NCBI GenBank assembly: GCA_031761405.1
Contig: JASEVX010000001.1
Coordinates: forward strand, 203,378,390-203,442,389
DNA from: Serripes groenlandicus
Taxonomy: Eukaryota > Mollusca > Bivalvia > Cardiida > Cardiidae
Reading direction: 5' to 3'
Length of the DNA stretch: 64,000 nt
The first letter of the stretch is position 1. The number at the start of each line of letters is the position of its first letter. Made by a program: the position numbers and the translations under genes. Under the pieces are notes generated by a model. It saw only the letters and a program-made list of their open reading frames with translations, ran no database searches and was not told the DNA's origin. Positions 1-11,936 of the stretch are shown piece after piece.

Positions 1-66
1 TGTAAGTTTTATGGGAAGTTTTCAAATTCATACTGAAATGTATTTCCTAGGTAACAAGCTACTCAC

Positions 67-3000
67 ATATGCCCGCATTGTTGATGAGACAATCCATTTT
101 ACCAAACTTAGCAATTGCGCTCTCCACTGATCTCTGAAATATACAATAGCTTTTAAACACAACTTGACAAAGTATAATTTTCATACAATGTGAACTCTGC
201 GTAAAGTATCGACGCGAATCAGCCTAAGCATGCCGCGCAGACTAACCCGGACAGCATCTTTTCGCCTTCGCGGATCTGTGTCGACACATTACGCATAGTC
301 TATAATGTTGGTTTCCTCGTGGAACGGCTCATAGGTATGCACATGTATGTACATGTGCCATGACCATATTTTAAAGGCTCTCGCCACGTTAAGTTGAATT
401 GTCATGACAAGCAAGAAAAGGCATTATTTGAGCATTTGCTTTTCACTTTTATAATAGTAGTTTAATTTACATGAACAAATACTTATTTGATGAGATGCTG
501 AAGGAAAATTACTACAAGGAACACTTAGATGCCTGCTTATGGAATATGCCAAACCGACACTATATTGCCACATGTGCATGTCAAGCCAGCTAGTAATTGG
601 GTATTCAACATTAAGCAATAGGTCGAATCTAAAGCCATGGGCGAATACCCACACACGTAGCTATTGGTTATTCAACAATCTACTGCTATAAACGGATATC
701 CAGCCAGCTAGTAGTTGGACATTGAACATTAAGCAATATGGAGAACTAATTCCCACAGGCCAATATCAACAAAGCAAGCAATTGTGGTTATTCACCAAAA
801 TAATAAAGCGCGAATCTACTGCTAGTAGTAGTTGGACATTGAACATTTATGAAGCGATTAAGCGAACTTATTACCACGGGCCAATATCCACACTGTTTGC
901 AATTGGTTATTCAACACAAAGTAAAAGCGAGCATTATCTGCTATATACGGATACCCAGCTAGCTTGTAGTTGAACATTGAACATGAAGCAGTTAAGCGAA
1001 CTTTTTGCCACGGGTCAATACCCACATAGTTTGTAATTGTTTTTCAACAAACAGTCATAGCGCGAATCTGCAGCTACACATGTACATACGGATAGAAATT
1101 ATTTGAGAGTTTGGTGTTAAAATTATGTAGATTCTTTACACACCTTCTTTTATGTTTGTTATGTAAATATGTTTACGTTACTAACCTTGACCTCGTCCTC
1201 CTTCGATACATCACACTTTATAAAGAACAGATCTTCGGGGAGTTCTGCTGCAAGACTTGACCCAGTTTGTTCTGATGGATAAAACAATAAAAATCGGGCT
1301 AAACTCGTATATTGACGGAAATAATCTAATTCAGCCGAAGATACCCGATTGTCAAGAATATCGTATCACGCGAGTCACAGGATCGTATGGTATTACTACG
1401 CATCCTATATGCCGTATATAGTCTATATGACGGAAAGGGTTAAACTTAGAGGTATCGTGAGACAAATCGTCGACTTCATTGAAATGATAATTGTGTACCT
1501 TTTATCCTATAAAAGAAGACCTGGAAACCCAAACAACACGTTCGAATCCCGCCGGCTCGGTCAGTTTTAATGCCAATGATAAACACAGCCATTGGGATTT
1601 CGGTCGCCTTTAACCAGTGGACTTAAAGGTCATCGTGGTAATAAGTAGCCTCTGACGATCGTCTCAAATCGCGGACGGTATTTACTCGTAAACTCGTACC
1701 TTCGATATTTAGCCCTCGGAACACTTCGGTTAAACTCGTAAACTCAATAGTTAGCATTCGGAACACAGAACACTTCGGTAAAACTCATAACCTGGATATT
1801 TAGCCCTCGGAACACTTCGGTTTAAGTCGTAAAACTCAATAGTTAGCCCTAGGAACACGGAACACTTCCTCTAAACTCGTAAAACTCAATATTTAGCCCT
1901 CGGAACACGGAACACTTAAGAATAAATTCGTTAACTTTTTATTTAGCCTTTGAAACACGGAACACTTAGTCTAAACTCGTAAACAAGATATTAAGTTCTT
2001 GGAGCACGCTACACTTCGGCTAAACTCATATAACTCAATATTAAGTCATCGGAATACGGAAAACTTCAGCTTAACTCGTAAATTCGATTTCCCTAAAATT
2101 CTAAGTTGAAACATTTTGTGGAATATTAATGTTTCAATGCCAGGAAACATATTTATGGGAAAGTTATTTTGTACGTTTACTTTATTATGACTAAAGTTTT
2201 CAACCGCAGTTCATATTACAAAGACAGTTCACTCATACGTGATTCCTGAGCAAAAACTAGTCTAGAAAATGTACCTTGTCCAAAGGTACACCACCATGGC
2301 TGCCGGAATCTGAGATCGATCCCGGGACATTCATATCATAATCACTCACGCTCAACACTCGACCACGGCTGATTGCTGGGTAGGTTATTTAGTCGCACAG
2401 ATCACGGAAACTTATAAGGACAACATGACATATCTGAGTTTGGATATTGAGACAAATGGTAAACGTTTGCCTTTTTTCTCCCTAGTGTTTAAAACATACG
2501 ACAGTCGTGGCACGTAACTGGGTTCATAAAAGGGTTCTTTAGATATTTGAAGAAAACATTACTGGAAAATATGAAATTGCTAAAAATAGCAATTGCTCCT
2601 TAACCCCACAATGTATGCACCCCCCCCCCCCCCCCCCCCCCTCCAACGGATGTCTTTAAAGCAGGCCAACTTTAAATGTCATAAACGTTTAATTTGCTAA
2701 CGACATGATAAATCACGTTAGTTCACTTACCATCAATATCAAAGATAACAACCTTGGCCCCGTTTTCCACTGAAAAAAAGAAAGAAGCTGTAGTATACAT
2801 TTTGAAGCTATTTTGTAAACGGTCGCCAATTACTCTTTTATATTGGGTAGTTATGTCGATTGCAGAATTGGAAATGGCCTCAACAATTATATTGGCAATG
2901 AAAACGGCGTAAACATGAAACCATTAAACGTCGGTCATATGATCAGGTGATTGTCCAAATATTGGTTCATTAACAGGTTTAGTGTTATACATCGTGTTAC

Positions 3001-4804
3001 ATAACTGTTCAAATTTCGAGTGAAAGAAAGCTTTGCCTTACCATTATATATGCGACTTCAAACAACATGTGCTGATTAATATATGCGATACATTATCAGC
3101 ATGCATGTGCATAATCAACTAGCATATTCTTGCTGTCTTATCTTGCTCTTCATAGTTTGCTACTGATGTATTGTTTCGTTTAAATCCCTTCCACTACAGA
3201 TACAAGAATGGATCAATCTTGATTTACAGCGAAAACATACTCAATTATGAAGTTTGTTAGAGTGTCTTGTCTGTCTTGTGCGGTTATGTTCCCGGACTTA
3301 CAGTAGGACATTTAGAAATGGTTTCCCTCCTTGAGAAATATACCCATTAAATTGCATCGATGTGACAAAGGTCGCGGGTTTGAAATGGTAGTCATGGTTG
3401 CCCTCCTTGGCGCTCAGGGTTGCGAGGTTAGCATAACGACTGACTGACTGGCTGGTGTTAGGATACATTGACCAGTAGTACCGGTAACTTACCCAGGAAA
3501 CGTCGTGATAAAACTGAACATTTGTTGAAAGCAGCATAAAACATTAAATTATCAATCAATCAATTGATGTGACAAATACTGTCACAAGCGGCGTGAGATA
3601 CCGTTCCGCAATACAATTCGGATCTTCGGATAGGAACAGCCTATGAGCCGTTTCACGATAAAACCAACATTATGGATTCTGCGCAATGTATCGATCCAGA
3701 GCAGCCTGCGAAGTTCGCGCAGGTTAATCCGGGTCGACACATTCCGTCTCAGGATGTAAGAGGTATAGGATAATGATTCCGGAAACAGAAAATCCACAGG
3801 AGGCGAAAAGTGTCTGTCCGAGTTAGCCTTAGGCTGATCTGGGTTGATCATTTGCGCAGAGTCCACATTGTTGGTATTCTCGTGGGCCGACCCATATGAA
3901 GAAATGAAATGAAAACGGTTCAGCTAGCTTATCCAGTGTAATACCACTCAACTTATCGTAACTGATAATATGTCGTTACATGCATGACCTCGTACACCCT
4001 GACCATAAACGTCACCCTTTACCAGATACAACTTATACGAGTCGGTTGATTAATTGATTGATTGATTGATGGGGGTTTAAAGCCGTTTTTTAACAATTGT
4101 TCTGTCATAGCAAGGCTGAGGTTCGAACTCACATCCCACGGATTGAGAGTCCGCGTCGCTACCTACTGAGTTACCTACTTATCCCACCGTATTCGACTTG
4201 TAGCAATATTTGCATATCATCTTATGTCAGCATTTAATTTCAGTAAATAACAATACAGACCAAGATCAGCCTGCACATTTTTTGTCAACATTTCGTTTCA
4301 AATTTTTCAATATTTAGCAAGACTACTCCATTAACCTGTAAGAACCTGGCATCTAGAACAAAAGGTCCCGGATTGAATTACCTTGAGAACATAGTATAAG
4401 AACCTCGGGATCATCCCCAAATCTCGGGCCTGGTACTGGTTAAGGGTGTAGGAAGCCGACGTCGAGAGTTATTAACTCTTTCACTGCCGAATTTCACAAA
4501 GTGGACTCTTCCATGTTGAAAATTGGACCACTTCATTTTTCGTCCAATAGGAAATTTGGTAAAATTTAATGTCTAATTGGCAAGCAATGCAGATTTCAGG
4601 AGAGACAGCTCGGTATGTCCTGAAATCTGCATTGTTTGCAAGAGCTTTTATTCGACTTTTGCACCGAAAATGATGAATAATAGATGTAAACTGTAACTCA
4701 CAGAAAACGTCAACGCATGCTTTGCCAATACCAATGCATCCTCCGGTCACTAAGACAACTTTGTCTTTAAATCGTAATCCTTTCTCTTCCTTAGACGTAG
4801 CCAT
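67..4804 (-). CDS. HSD17B14: SDR-A: HSD17B14-like short-chain dehydrogenase, exons 1-4 (3' part off window)
   Basis: Exons, in transcript order: 4702..4804, 2731..2769, 1186..1271, 67..133 (complement). Phases chain correctly and every donor/acceptor is GT-AG. The start ATG is at 4804..4802, as in the two other copies. Visible protein features are the Rossmann TGxxxGIG motif (TGGCIGIG, residues 20-27), an acidic end of beta-2 (IFDID), which in this family favours NAD over NADP, a CDV motif, and NNAG at the end of exon 4. The family (classical SDR, HSD17B14 type, about 270 aa) oxidises 17beta-hydroxysteroids and, by recent work on the human enzyme, L-fucose, using NAD in the cytosol. Here the glycine motif has Ile where copies B and C have Asn. 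The catalytic Ser/Tyr/Lys exons lie beyond the left edge, so intactness of the whole gene cannot be judged. First of three tandem paralogues. Confidence 0.88.
184..332. mobile_element. Palindromic MITE (GAGCCG family), partial
   Basis: Shares the internal words 'actctgcgtaaagtatcga' and 'ttggtttcctcgtggaacgg' with other copies in the window. The left terminus is missing. SDR-B has a fuller copy in the same intron (23808-24056). Confidence 0.7.
586..1092. repeat. ~120-135 bp tandem array in SDR-A intron 3
   Basis: About four diverged units, each running from 'ccagctagtagttgg' through 'attgaacattaagcaat', 'gccacgggccaatac' and 'gcgcgaatctactgc' to 'acggatacc'. The same array sits in intron 3 of SDR-B and SDR-C, so it existed before the gene was triplicated. 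Confidence 0.85.
1680..2090. repeat. ~50-55 bp minisatellite in SDR-A intron 2
   Basis: Repeats of 'ttagccctcggaacacgg', 'aacacttcggctaaactc' and 'gtaaactcgatat'. About eight imperfect units. Orthologous arrays lie at 25940-26350 and 50270-50836. Confidence 0.85.
2620..2641. repeat. Poly-C tract (22 C), G-run in the SDR-A transcript
   Basis: An uninterrupted C run about 90 bp from the exon-2 donor. On the transcribed (minus) strand it is a G run inside intron 2. SDR-B has 27 C at the matching place (28408-28434). Confidence 0.9.
3320..3565 (+). mobile_element. tRNA-derived SINE, family 2
   Basis: The tRNA-like head is degraded. The body words 'atggtagtcatggttgccc', 'ttggcgctcagggttgcg' and 'gactgactggctggtgtta' match five other copies. 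Ends in 'atcaatcaatcaatt'. The same element in the same intron of SDR-C (52040-52298) indicates an ancestral insertion. Confidence 0.75.
3643..3894. mobile_element. Palindromic MITE (GAGCCG family)
   Basis: Starts with 'gagccgtttcacgataaaac' and ends with an imperfect inverted copy ('ggtattctcgtgggccg'). The internal arms 'gatcagcctgcg' / 'cttaggctgatctggg' are also inverted. Shared position with SDR-B (29190-29439) and SDR-C (52380-52600). Confidence 0.8.
4046..4190 (-). mobile_element. tRNA-derived SINE, family 1, partial
   Basis: Minus orientation: the CAAT-repeat tail (ttgattgattgattg) is on the left. The tRNA-like head (gttcgaactcacatcc...ctactgagttacc = B box and A box) is on the right. 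Orthologous fragments lie at 29585-29745 and 52795-52945. Confidence 0.75.
4476..4672. mobile_element. TTAA-flanked palindromic MITE, family 2 (SDR-A intron 1)
   Basis: Preceded by TTAA (4472-4475) and begins ctctttcactgccg. The centre is a long hairpin 'gcaatgcagatttcagga' / 'tcctgaaatctgcattg'. The right terminus has drifted. TTAA target sites and CTCTTT/CCCTTT ends suggest piggyBac-type transposition. Present at the same place in SDR-B (30061-30266) and, truncated, in SDR-C (53410-53537). Confidence 0.8.
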
Positions 4805-4919
4805 TCTTTGTTTGTTGTTTGTTGTATGTTGATTGACAGCAGCAACTGTGTTATCTACACCGGTATCATACCGACTCGTATACATAGTCGATACCCACGT
4901 AAATGTATGCTGCAATATG

Positions 4920-4933
4920 ATTGGTCGTTTATA
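4920..4933 (-). promoter_or_regulatory. Putative SDR-A upstream CCAAT / TATA-like block
   Basis: On the minus strand this reads tataaacgaccaat, 116-130 bp upstream of the ATG. An identical or near-identical block precedes SDR-B and SDR-C. It could be a proximal promoter element. Assignment rests on the consensus and on conservation among the copies only. Confidence 0.4.
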
Positions 4934-5035
4934 ATATCAACTCAACTTGAAGTACTTGGGGCAGTTTCCTCGGCAATTGCCCTCAAAGTAAACAGGTATT
5001 CCTTAAAATTTTACGATTTACCACTCGAAAAGTAG

Positions 5036-6235
5036 TACCGATGTCTTCAACGCTTTTTTCAATTTAGAAATATTTCTACTGAGCAGATACGCGCAATCAA
5101 TTGTATATATAGTATAATTACAGTGCTAATAAGCAACTGAAAATAATATTAAAATATTTGCTAATAATTTGATGGTTCAGTCCGGAATAGTTGTTACTAT
5201 TTGGTGTGAAGACATGCAGTTCCAACTGTTAAAGTCTAAAAACATGTGTAAATATCACATTAAGGTGTAATAAAGGATAAGGATATCATAACGCACCCAG
5301 CCCCAGTGTGTACCACCGCCTAAATAAATTACCCTTTGTAAATTGTAACCCTTTTTTACTCTAGTAAAAGAAAAAGTAATATTCCGTCTGAAAATGTAGA
5401 TTTGTTTGTGATATTTGAATAGCATATTTTCCACTTGCAGATGCATTAGCTGCAGACAACTTTTGAAAGCATTGTGTCAAAAGGAGACATTAACAGCAAT
5501 ATCTCCTTTTGCCACTATGTTTTGTTTTCTATGCTATTCTGAACTATTCAGAAAAATAAACCGGAGATATCAACCCTTACCTACATAAAAGATGACTTTT
5601 TGAAATAGTGTGGCAAATGAAGAAATTGCGCGGTTTATTTATTTTCTACTGAAAATTTGCTGTGGCAACAGAAAGGATGAAATTTACACATTTTTTAAAA
5701 ATATTCTACTCTAAATTAGCTTGTCCGATACCAATATAATGGGGTATAATGTTTTCATTGGATAACTCTCTACATATATTATCATTTAGTTTTGTTGTTA
5801 AATCCCGCTTTCGTTTGTAGCAAGGTTCCAGTTAATTGCCTAGAATGTTTTTTAAATATGTCTGCTGCATATTCGTTGTACGTGGGAAAGGATAAAATAA
5901 ACTTTATTTCTTTCACTCATGCACAGCGACGGGGGGAAAACTGACACAACTTTAAAGCTGTTCTCCTCAAAAGTGTTTTCTGATTTCAGGCCTCCGTATA
6001 TCGTCCATTCAAATCGTCTTGTCTGAAGCAACTAGGTCGCCCTCGTCAAAACTTATCTTTTTTCTTAAAACACCTTTTCGAATTCCAAGATAATTTGATT
6101 TGATTCAAGCCATATTGATTGGTTGTAAAATATAATAGCCAGGTGGCATCAGAAAAGGGGCAAAATGACAACTTTTAAATTACATTCTTATGAAAGTGCT
6201 TTTCTGACGTTAAGATAAATTGGTAGAAGTGTTTT
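5036..6235. other. SDR-A 5' flank, no gene seen
   Basis: AT-rich. The first ~160 bp match the flank upstream of SDR-B (30530-30640). From about 5440 to 5690 there are remnants of the TTAA family-1 MITE (words 'gctgcagacaacttttga', 'caaaaggaga', 'gtggcaaatgaagaaattg'). Nothing else recognised. Confidence 0.6.
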
Positions 6236-6239
6236 TTGC

Positions 6240-6522
6240 CACAACACCTATATTTGCTAGCTCAGTCAGTAGTGACTCGCGCTGTAAATCCAGGGGTTTG
6301 GGGTCGAATCCAAGCGTGGTCAACATTCTTTCGGACAATTGACAAAGTCAATTCGACACCTCATCATTTGTCTTCCACCAATAGAATTACGGTCTATGTG
6401 GAAACGCATCTTTTGCCTTGTAATAACATGTGAATAAGCAAGGAGACATGGGTAGATAAAGGGGCAGCTGTGAAATGACTAAAATATTGTTGAAAAGAGC
6501 GTTAAATCTCAATCAATCAAAC
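6240..6522 (+). mobile_element. tRNA-derived SINE, family 1
   Basis: A-box-like 'tagctcagtcagtag' and B-box-like 'ggtcgaatcc' are followed by the family body (caacattcttt, gtctatgtggaaa, tgttgaaaagagcgttaa) and the tail 'caatcaatcaaa'. Confidence 0.8.
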
Positions 6523-6779
6523 CTATATTGTAACATCTTCAATACACCGCTCCCATCAGTACTTTCAGTGCTTTGATTCTCAGCTAATTTTTCTTCTATC
6601 TTCAAAGTAATAATGATCTTTCTTTTAAAATTGTTAACATTTTTATTCTAATATGATACTTTTCCTGTGTCATCTGCTTTGAAAACATCTTTGGAAAATA
6701 TGCATAATCTAATATGATTGGAAATATAATGTTTAAAAATAACTAAAAACTTTGTATACAAAGGAAAAAGACTGCCTCT

Positions 6780-7023
6780 GTTGTGTAGTGTAAGAGTGTC
6801 TGCCTTGGATACGGGAGGTCGCCGTTAAATCCCGAAGCGGATCAAACAAAAGACCAAAAATGGTAGTAACAGCTTTAGTGCTCAGGATTGTGGGGCTTGC
6901 ATTAGGACTGACTGGCTGGTATCAGCATAAATGGACCAGTAGTACTGGTAATTAACCCATAAAATTATGTGACATAGCAGAAGAATAGTTGAAAAAGGTG
7001 TTATACTGCAAGCAATCAAAGCA
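6780..7023 (+). mobile_element. tRNA-derived SINE, family 2
   Basis: Degraded tRNA-like head (tgtagtgtaagagtgtctgcc...ggaggtcgccg), then the body 'gactgactggctggtatca', 'aaatggaccagtagtactgg', and a decayed CAATCA tail. Confidence 0.75.
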
Positions 7024-8998
7024 ACAGTAAAACTGCTCATTTAGATTACTTTATCATTTTGCCATTATTGTTAGCAAATTATTTGCTGCACCAGAAGATA
7101 TGAATCATCTTCATCATAACAGCTCATGCCAGATTGATGTACAGAGACCGAGCTTAGTCCTTGTTCAAGATGCTGTAGTCGCTGTTACCATGATGGAATC
7201 TTCAATGCAGGTGAATTTAAATTTTAAATACGTGTCTCCGATAGAACTCTGATCGCAGCTGTCACGATTGAGAGCATTTAGGTTATGAAATATTACTAGC
7301 CTCAGACAAGTTAGTCACTGATGGATCATTCGTTAGTGTACTATTGCTGTGGTAAAATTGAAATGTTGTTCAAAATGGCATACTATCCAATTGAGTCTAA
7401 TGAATTATGTCTAGTTGGGCGTCATCCGTCCAGCCATATCTAAGGCTTGGTTGGATGGATTTGACAACAATTCAACAGAAATGTCAGACAGCAAGTTTCA
7501 CTAAGATTGCTTTAGGAACAACAAAGTAAAGCCCACTTGAATTTATAAATTCTACATGTTGTATTTTTAAATTTAACGGAAAGGGAGATAACCCTCTTTA
7601 AAATGTAATTTGCTTGTAATAAGTATTCTCCCTCAAATCAATTGCTTATCTCAATAACCTTAAAAGGCCACATTTTATATATAATATTCATGACATTTCA
7701 TCAAATTTCGGTAAATCTCTAAACTAGGTCATGTTGGGTTAGACATATGGTTTTAGAAACCGTTGTGAACACTCCAAAGGTCTCTTTTGTCACAAATATT
7801 CATGAAAGTTCATCAGACCGCAAGTATAGTTTATACTTGAAACAGGATCACGTTGGGTCAAAAACAAGGTATCTCTGTTTAATTGAACACTGTCAAGGAA
7901 CCAAACATAGACCACAAATTTAAAAACACAATTTTAGCTCGACTTTTCGAATCGCCTCGATTACAGATATTGCTTCGAAACTGACAACACGTATTTACCA
8001 TCATAACTTCTATCAACAGACAAGAGTACATAACTCTGTTGATGTTTTTGTAAGTATTATTCATACCAAATTAATTTCTTTCAAAACAATTAGAGATACC
8101 AACAGCCAAGAGTGCATAATTCAGTAATGGTTTTTGTAAGAATTATGACCCTTTTTCGACTTGTAGAGTACTTTACGTATAAATCAAATGATAAAGTACT
8201 TGGTTATGTTTTCTGTACCACCCAAAAAAGCTTTTGTTTTATTGGCAAGCAAAAAAAGTCGAGGACGCTGTCCTCCGGCAGCTCTTGTTTTAGTTACTGG
8301 TACCAAGGTTGTCCAAGCATTCTGTTACAAAAAAATGGCAGCGGGGAGGTCAATTCATGAATTTAAACCTTTCCTCACAGTGATGATTTGTGATGCATTA
8401 AAAAAAAAATACTTTTGAAAACATTGCGATAAATTTGTATATTGTTCAAAATGAGGCCCCTCTTCCCTCCTTGTTTTGACTGCTTACTGATTGTCCTAGT
8501 TTCTGTTTTGTCAATGGTTTTGAATTAATTGTCAAAATGTGTTTATGCTAGGGTGCAGCATTATTAAAAGGAGTGAATGCATTGCATACTGTTTTTCCAA
8601 ACAATCCCGAGGAAGAATACATAGTTCAAGGTGAGTTCTTGGTCTTATAAAAAAAAACACCACTAGGACAGTGGCAGATAACTTTAAACACATGTCAGCA
8701 AAATTATGGGGAAATCTCTTTAAAAGAAAGTATGATAATTGAGTAGAGATGAAACTATTCTGACACAAAAGGAAACTTGCTTATCATGAGCAAATTCCCC
8801 TTTAAAACAATTTAAAAATGTGTCTCCATATGAGAAATGTCCAGATTGTCATAAAGGCTTTCGAGTTGTACTTGAACTTGGCAGGGTGACACAAAGGGAT
8901 CATTTATCTGTCTTCTTGAAGCTCATCTGTCCAGCACACTTTGACTTATTGGCAGGAAAGACATATGTCAATCTTGTTATTTAATTGGTTACATTTAA

Positions 8999-9212
8999 CC
9001 CTTTCCCTCATACGACAATTCTGCAGCAGACGGCTTTGAGCATATTTTGTAAAAAAATAGACATTTCTATAATATAACCTATGACTAAAAGTGAAAACAT
9101 TGTGGCAAAAGGAGAACTTGCTCGTTTTGAGCAATTTCTTCTTTTGTCACTTTGTTTTCAAAAAGCCGTCTGCTGCAGAGTTGTCAGAAGGCGTCTATAT
9201 GAGGAAAAGGGT
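8999..9212. mobile_element. TTAA-flanked palindromic MITE, family 1
   Basis: TTAA at 8995-8998, then ccctttccctcatacg. The centre is the hairpin 'ttgctcgttttgagcaat'. The arms 'ctgcagcagacggcttt' / 'aaagccgtctgctgcag' are inverted. Ends ggaaaagggtaa (TTAA mutated). Confidence 0.85.
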
Positions 9213-9667
9213 AACTTCATAATCTATCATTAAACTTGTCCAAATTAAGAAGAAATATCTAATGAAAGACATGTTTATCTTAATAAATAAAGATATATAT
9301 TACAATGACAAAAGAACATGCTGGTCTGATGTAGTGTTTCTTCTTTTCTCTCAATGTTTTCAAATGTTATATTTTCTGTAGAGATTTCTGAAATTGTTTG
9401 AAAAGGGAAAAGGTTAAATTAATACTAAATACAGTATTATAGCAACATATTTGATCACCATGCCTACACCCAACGGTTTCGCCTTGGTATATTTTGCAAA
9501 CTTCCGGCTTTAGCTCAGAAATCCGAGGTCGGAGGTAAATAACGTACAAAACCGTTTTGTAGCTCTTGAATAGCTCTATCAGATGGTGCATAAAAAATCG
9601 CTATCGAATACTACCACTGCAGCGCTAGGGGAGATTGAAATAAAAAACGACTGTAAATAGATACCCT

Positions 9668-10005
9668 ATCTTTGAAAGGCTAGCATTTGAAAACGAAGGC
9701 CTAAATCAAAAATTGTAACGGATACGCTTTTTCTAAATATCTTAGAGTATCTCTAACCAACGTTTCAGCTCTCATAATTTATAACTGTAAGAGAAGATAG
9801 AAAATGGTTTAGGTTCTTAAAACGCGTTTTTTTGCTAGCAGCATAGCAACGGCAATCTTTGAAAGGCTACCATTTGGAAACAAAGGCCTAAATCAAAAAT
9901 CGTAAAGGATACGTTTTTTCTAAATATCTCGAAGTATCTCTAACCGAAGTTTAAGTTCTCCAAATTCAAAACTGTAGGAGAAGATAAAAAACTGGTTTGG
10001 AAAAT
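9668..10005. repeat. ~187 bp tandem duplication in the MCM9-like intron
   Basis: Two copies of a block starting 'atctttgaaaggcta' and containing 'aaggcctaaatcaaaaat' and 'tctaaatatct', at 9668 and 9855. Confidence 0.75.
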
Positions 10006-11805
10006 CCTGACAATAAGGGATACCTAGCGAATCCCAATTATCACCAAATATGAAATTCAGCCATTGTAATACATGTTCTGGAAATTCAATCAGAATTTGA
10101 ACATAAGGCCGACACTATCAGAAAGGCACAGTCTCCAATGACAGCTTTGTTTGTATTATAGCCCAGATGATCCTTAAAAGACTTAACCTACAAGATCTGA
10201 TGGAGGAAGAAATGAAGAATATTGAAGAGCTGAAGAAGAAGCAATCTGTCGATATACCCCAAAAAAAGAAGAGATTCGGTAGTTTTTCCGGGTAAAACAT
10301 CGACTTAACGACAGAATGTTACTGTTAACATTCGATTTATCAAGAGAGATGACACTCTATCTGCGTCTAGTACATGTTATGACAGTAGTCATGTTATTGA
10401 TGGGGATGATAATGATGCTCTGGATAGACAAGGTACAAATGGTGAAACTGAAAACGGAGATATAAATTTAAGTGCTAGTAATAAGTCTTACGTGATGACA
10501 GAAAAAGAAGATGATTTCATCATTCAGAAAAGAACAGGCAAATCAGAGAAGAAAGGTAAAAGTGTAAATACCACTTGAAACGATATGCAGGACAGTGAAA
10601 CCAACCAATCGTTGAATATCGCAGATGTGTCATTAACTGATTTATTAGCGTCATGCCAGAAACCAGAAGAAGAGAAAGTTGTAGCTGATGTTATACCATC
10701 GTTGAAGGTTGGTTCCACTCCTGGTGATTACTGTACACAAGAAAGTTTTCTTCTGTCTGGTTGTAATGTTGATAAATCAAATGTTTTACGTACTAGAACA
10801 TCAACTCTAATAAGTAAGAAGATGAGTTTAAACACGAAAGGAAAGAAGGATACTCATGGTGTTAAAACAGCTACAGGTATGAATGATGGGCAACACTAGT
10901 TGCATGCTTTTTTCGAAAGGAATCGAAAATCGTTCAAGGATTTTACATAAAGACCATTAAGAAGACGCACAGGAGATATATAAAGATACTAGTAGTAACG
11001 TTGACAAGAAAGGAACATGTTTAAACTCTAGTGACAGGCTAGAACAAACAAATACAGTTGAAGAAGAAAATAGTATTTGTGATCAAAGAAATGGTAATGT
11101 ATCTATAAATACCCTTACAAAACTGAAGAAATTTCAATTTGATGAGAGAAAATGTAAAATTCTGTCTCGGTCTGATACCTCTAGCTTGTTAGATTCAAAT
11201 GTTAGTTCAAACAATAGTACGATATCCGGTAAGTTGTCGAGCATTGAAAATGATTCAGTGTCCAATGTTTTCCAAACGAGTGAGAACAATGCTATAGATG
11301 AAGTGGTTGAAATATCAAATGAGAAAGGAGTACAAGAGTATTTAAGTTATGCTGGTGAGAGTTCTTTAACAACTGTAAACATTGAAAAACTTAGAAAGTT
11401 TAGTTTCAAGAGAAAAGGTGTTTAACATTTGACAAAAAGTAAACGCCTCCTCACTGGTTTGAATAACAAAGGTAACACAGATGAAAATGAGCCAAAATCA
11501 GACGCACCAATGCACATATTCAAATTTCAAGGACCACCAGTATAATGTACCCAGACAAGTTCTAACATGTCAAGCGAATCTGGACTGTCTTGGCTCGAAA
11601 CCCTTAAAACTAAATTTACACCACCTGTTTTAAGTTTCTCAGATTCACAAAACAAACTTAAACAGATCTCCCCTGTATTTAGTATTAGTGACGACAAAGT
11701 TGGTGATGACTTGGATGATTTAAGTATTGACAATACCGAATTCTTGTCAGCACTTAATAAATCAAAACGACAGAAAATAAAATAATTTTATCTGTGAATT
11801 ATAAA

Positions 11806-11936
11806 CCCTTTCAAACACACAGACACTTTCAAAGGCCTCTGCAGCAGACATTGTATTATAGTTCAAACATGAAGACGCTTTCTGCAGAAGACATTTTGAA
11901 AACATTGTGGTTAAAGGAGAACTTACTCATAATGTC
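11806..11936. mobile_element. TTAA family-1 MITE remnant
   Basis: Contains 'aaccctttcaaac', 'ctgcagcagac' and 'gaaaacattgtggttaaagg'. It lies just after the MCM9-like stop and is absent from the second MCM9 remnant, so it arrived after that duplication. Confidence 0.65.

Larger units (their letters stand above)
7094..11785 (+). pseudogene. MCM9: MCM9-like 3' end, disabled copy 1
   Basis: Three exon-like blocks with splice sites: about 7094..7210, 8552..8630 and 10162..11785. The first encodes AHARLMYRD, then, after a frame change, DAVVAVTMMESSMQ. The second encodes GAALLKGVNALHTVF with a GT donor. The third continues in phase into LNLQDLMEEEMKNIEEL and a long Ser/Asn/Asp-rich tail with two 'KLxKFxF' motifs and an acidic C-terminus (DDLDDLSIDNTEFLS). 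These match the end of the AAA region and the C-terminal extension of MCM9, a helicase acting with MCM8 in recombination repair. Damage: indels in the first block, a frame break near 10293, and in-frame stops near 10576, 11423 and 11543. The N-terminal and ATPase core exons are absent. Whether an intact copy lies elsewhere is unknown. Confidence 0.75.

Noticed and set aside
4481..4915. 144-codon ORF as a single-exon SDR protein
   Set aside because: Only its centre is SDR coding (exon 1). The upstream part precedes the conserved ATG, and the downstream part reads through the GT donor into a MITE.
8112..8418. Two overlapping plus-strand ORFs
   Set aside because: No splice support, no similarity to the flanking MCM9-like exons, and low-complexity ends.
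10585..10899. Independent small gene of 104 codons
   Set aside because: It is an open stretch of the MCM9-like last exon between two stop codons, in the same frame as the sequence before it.
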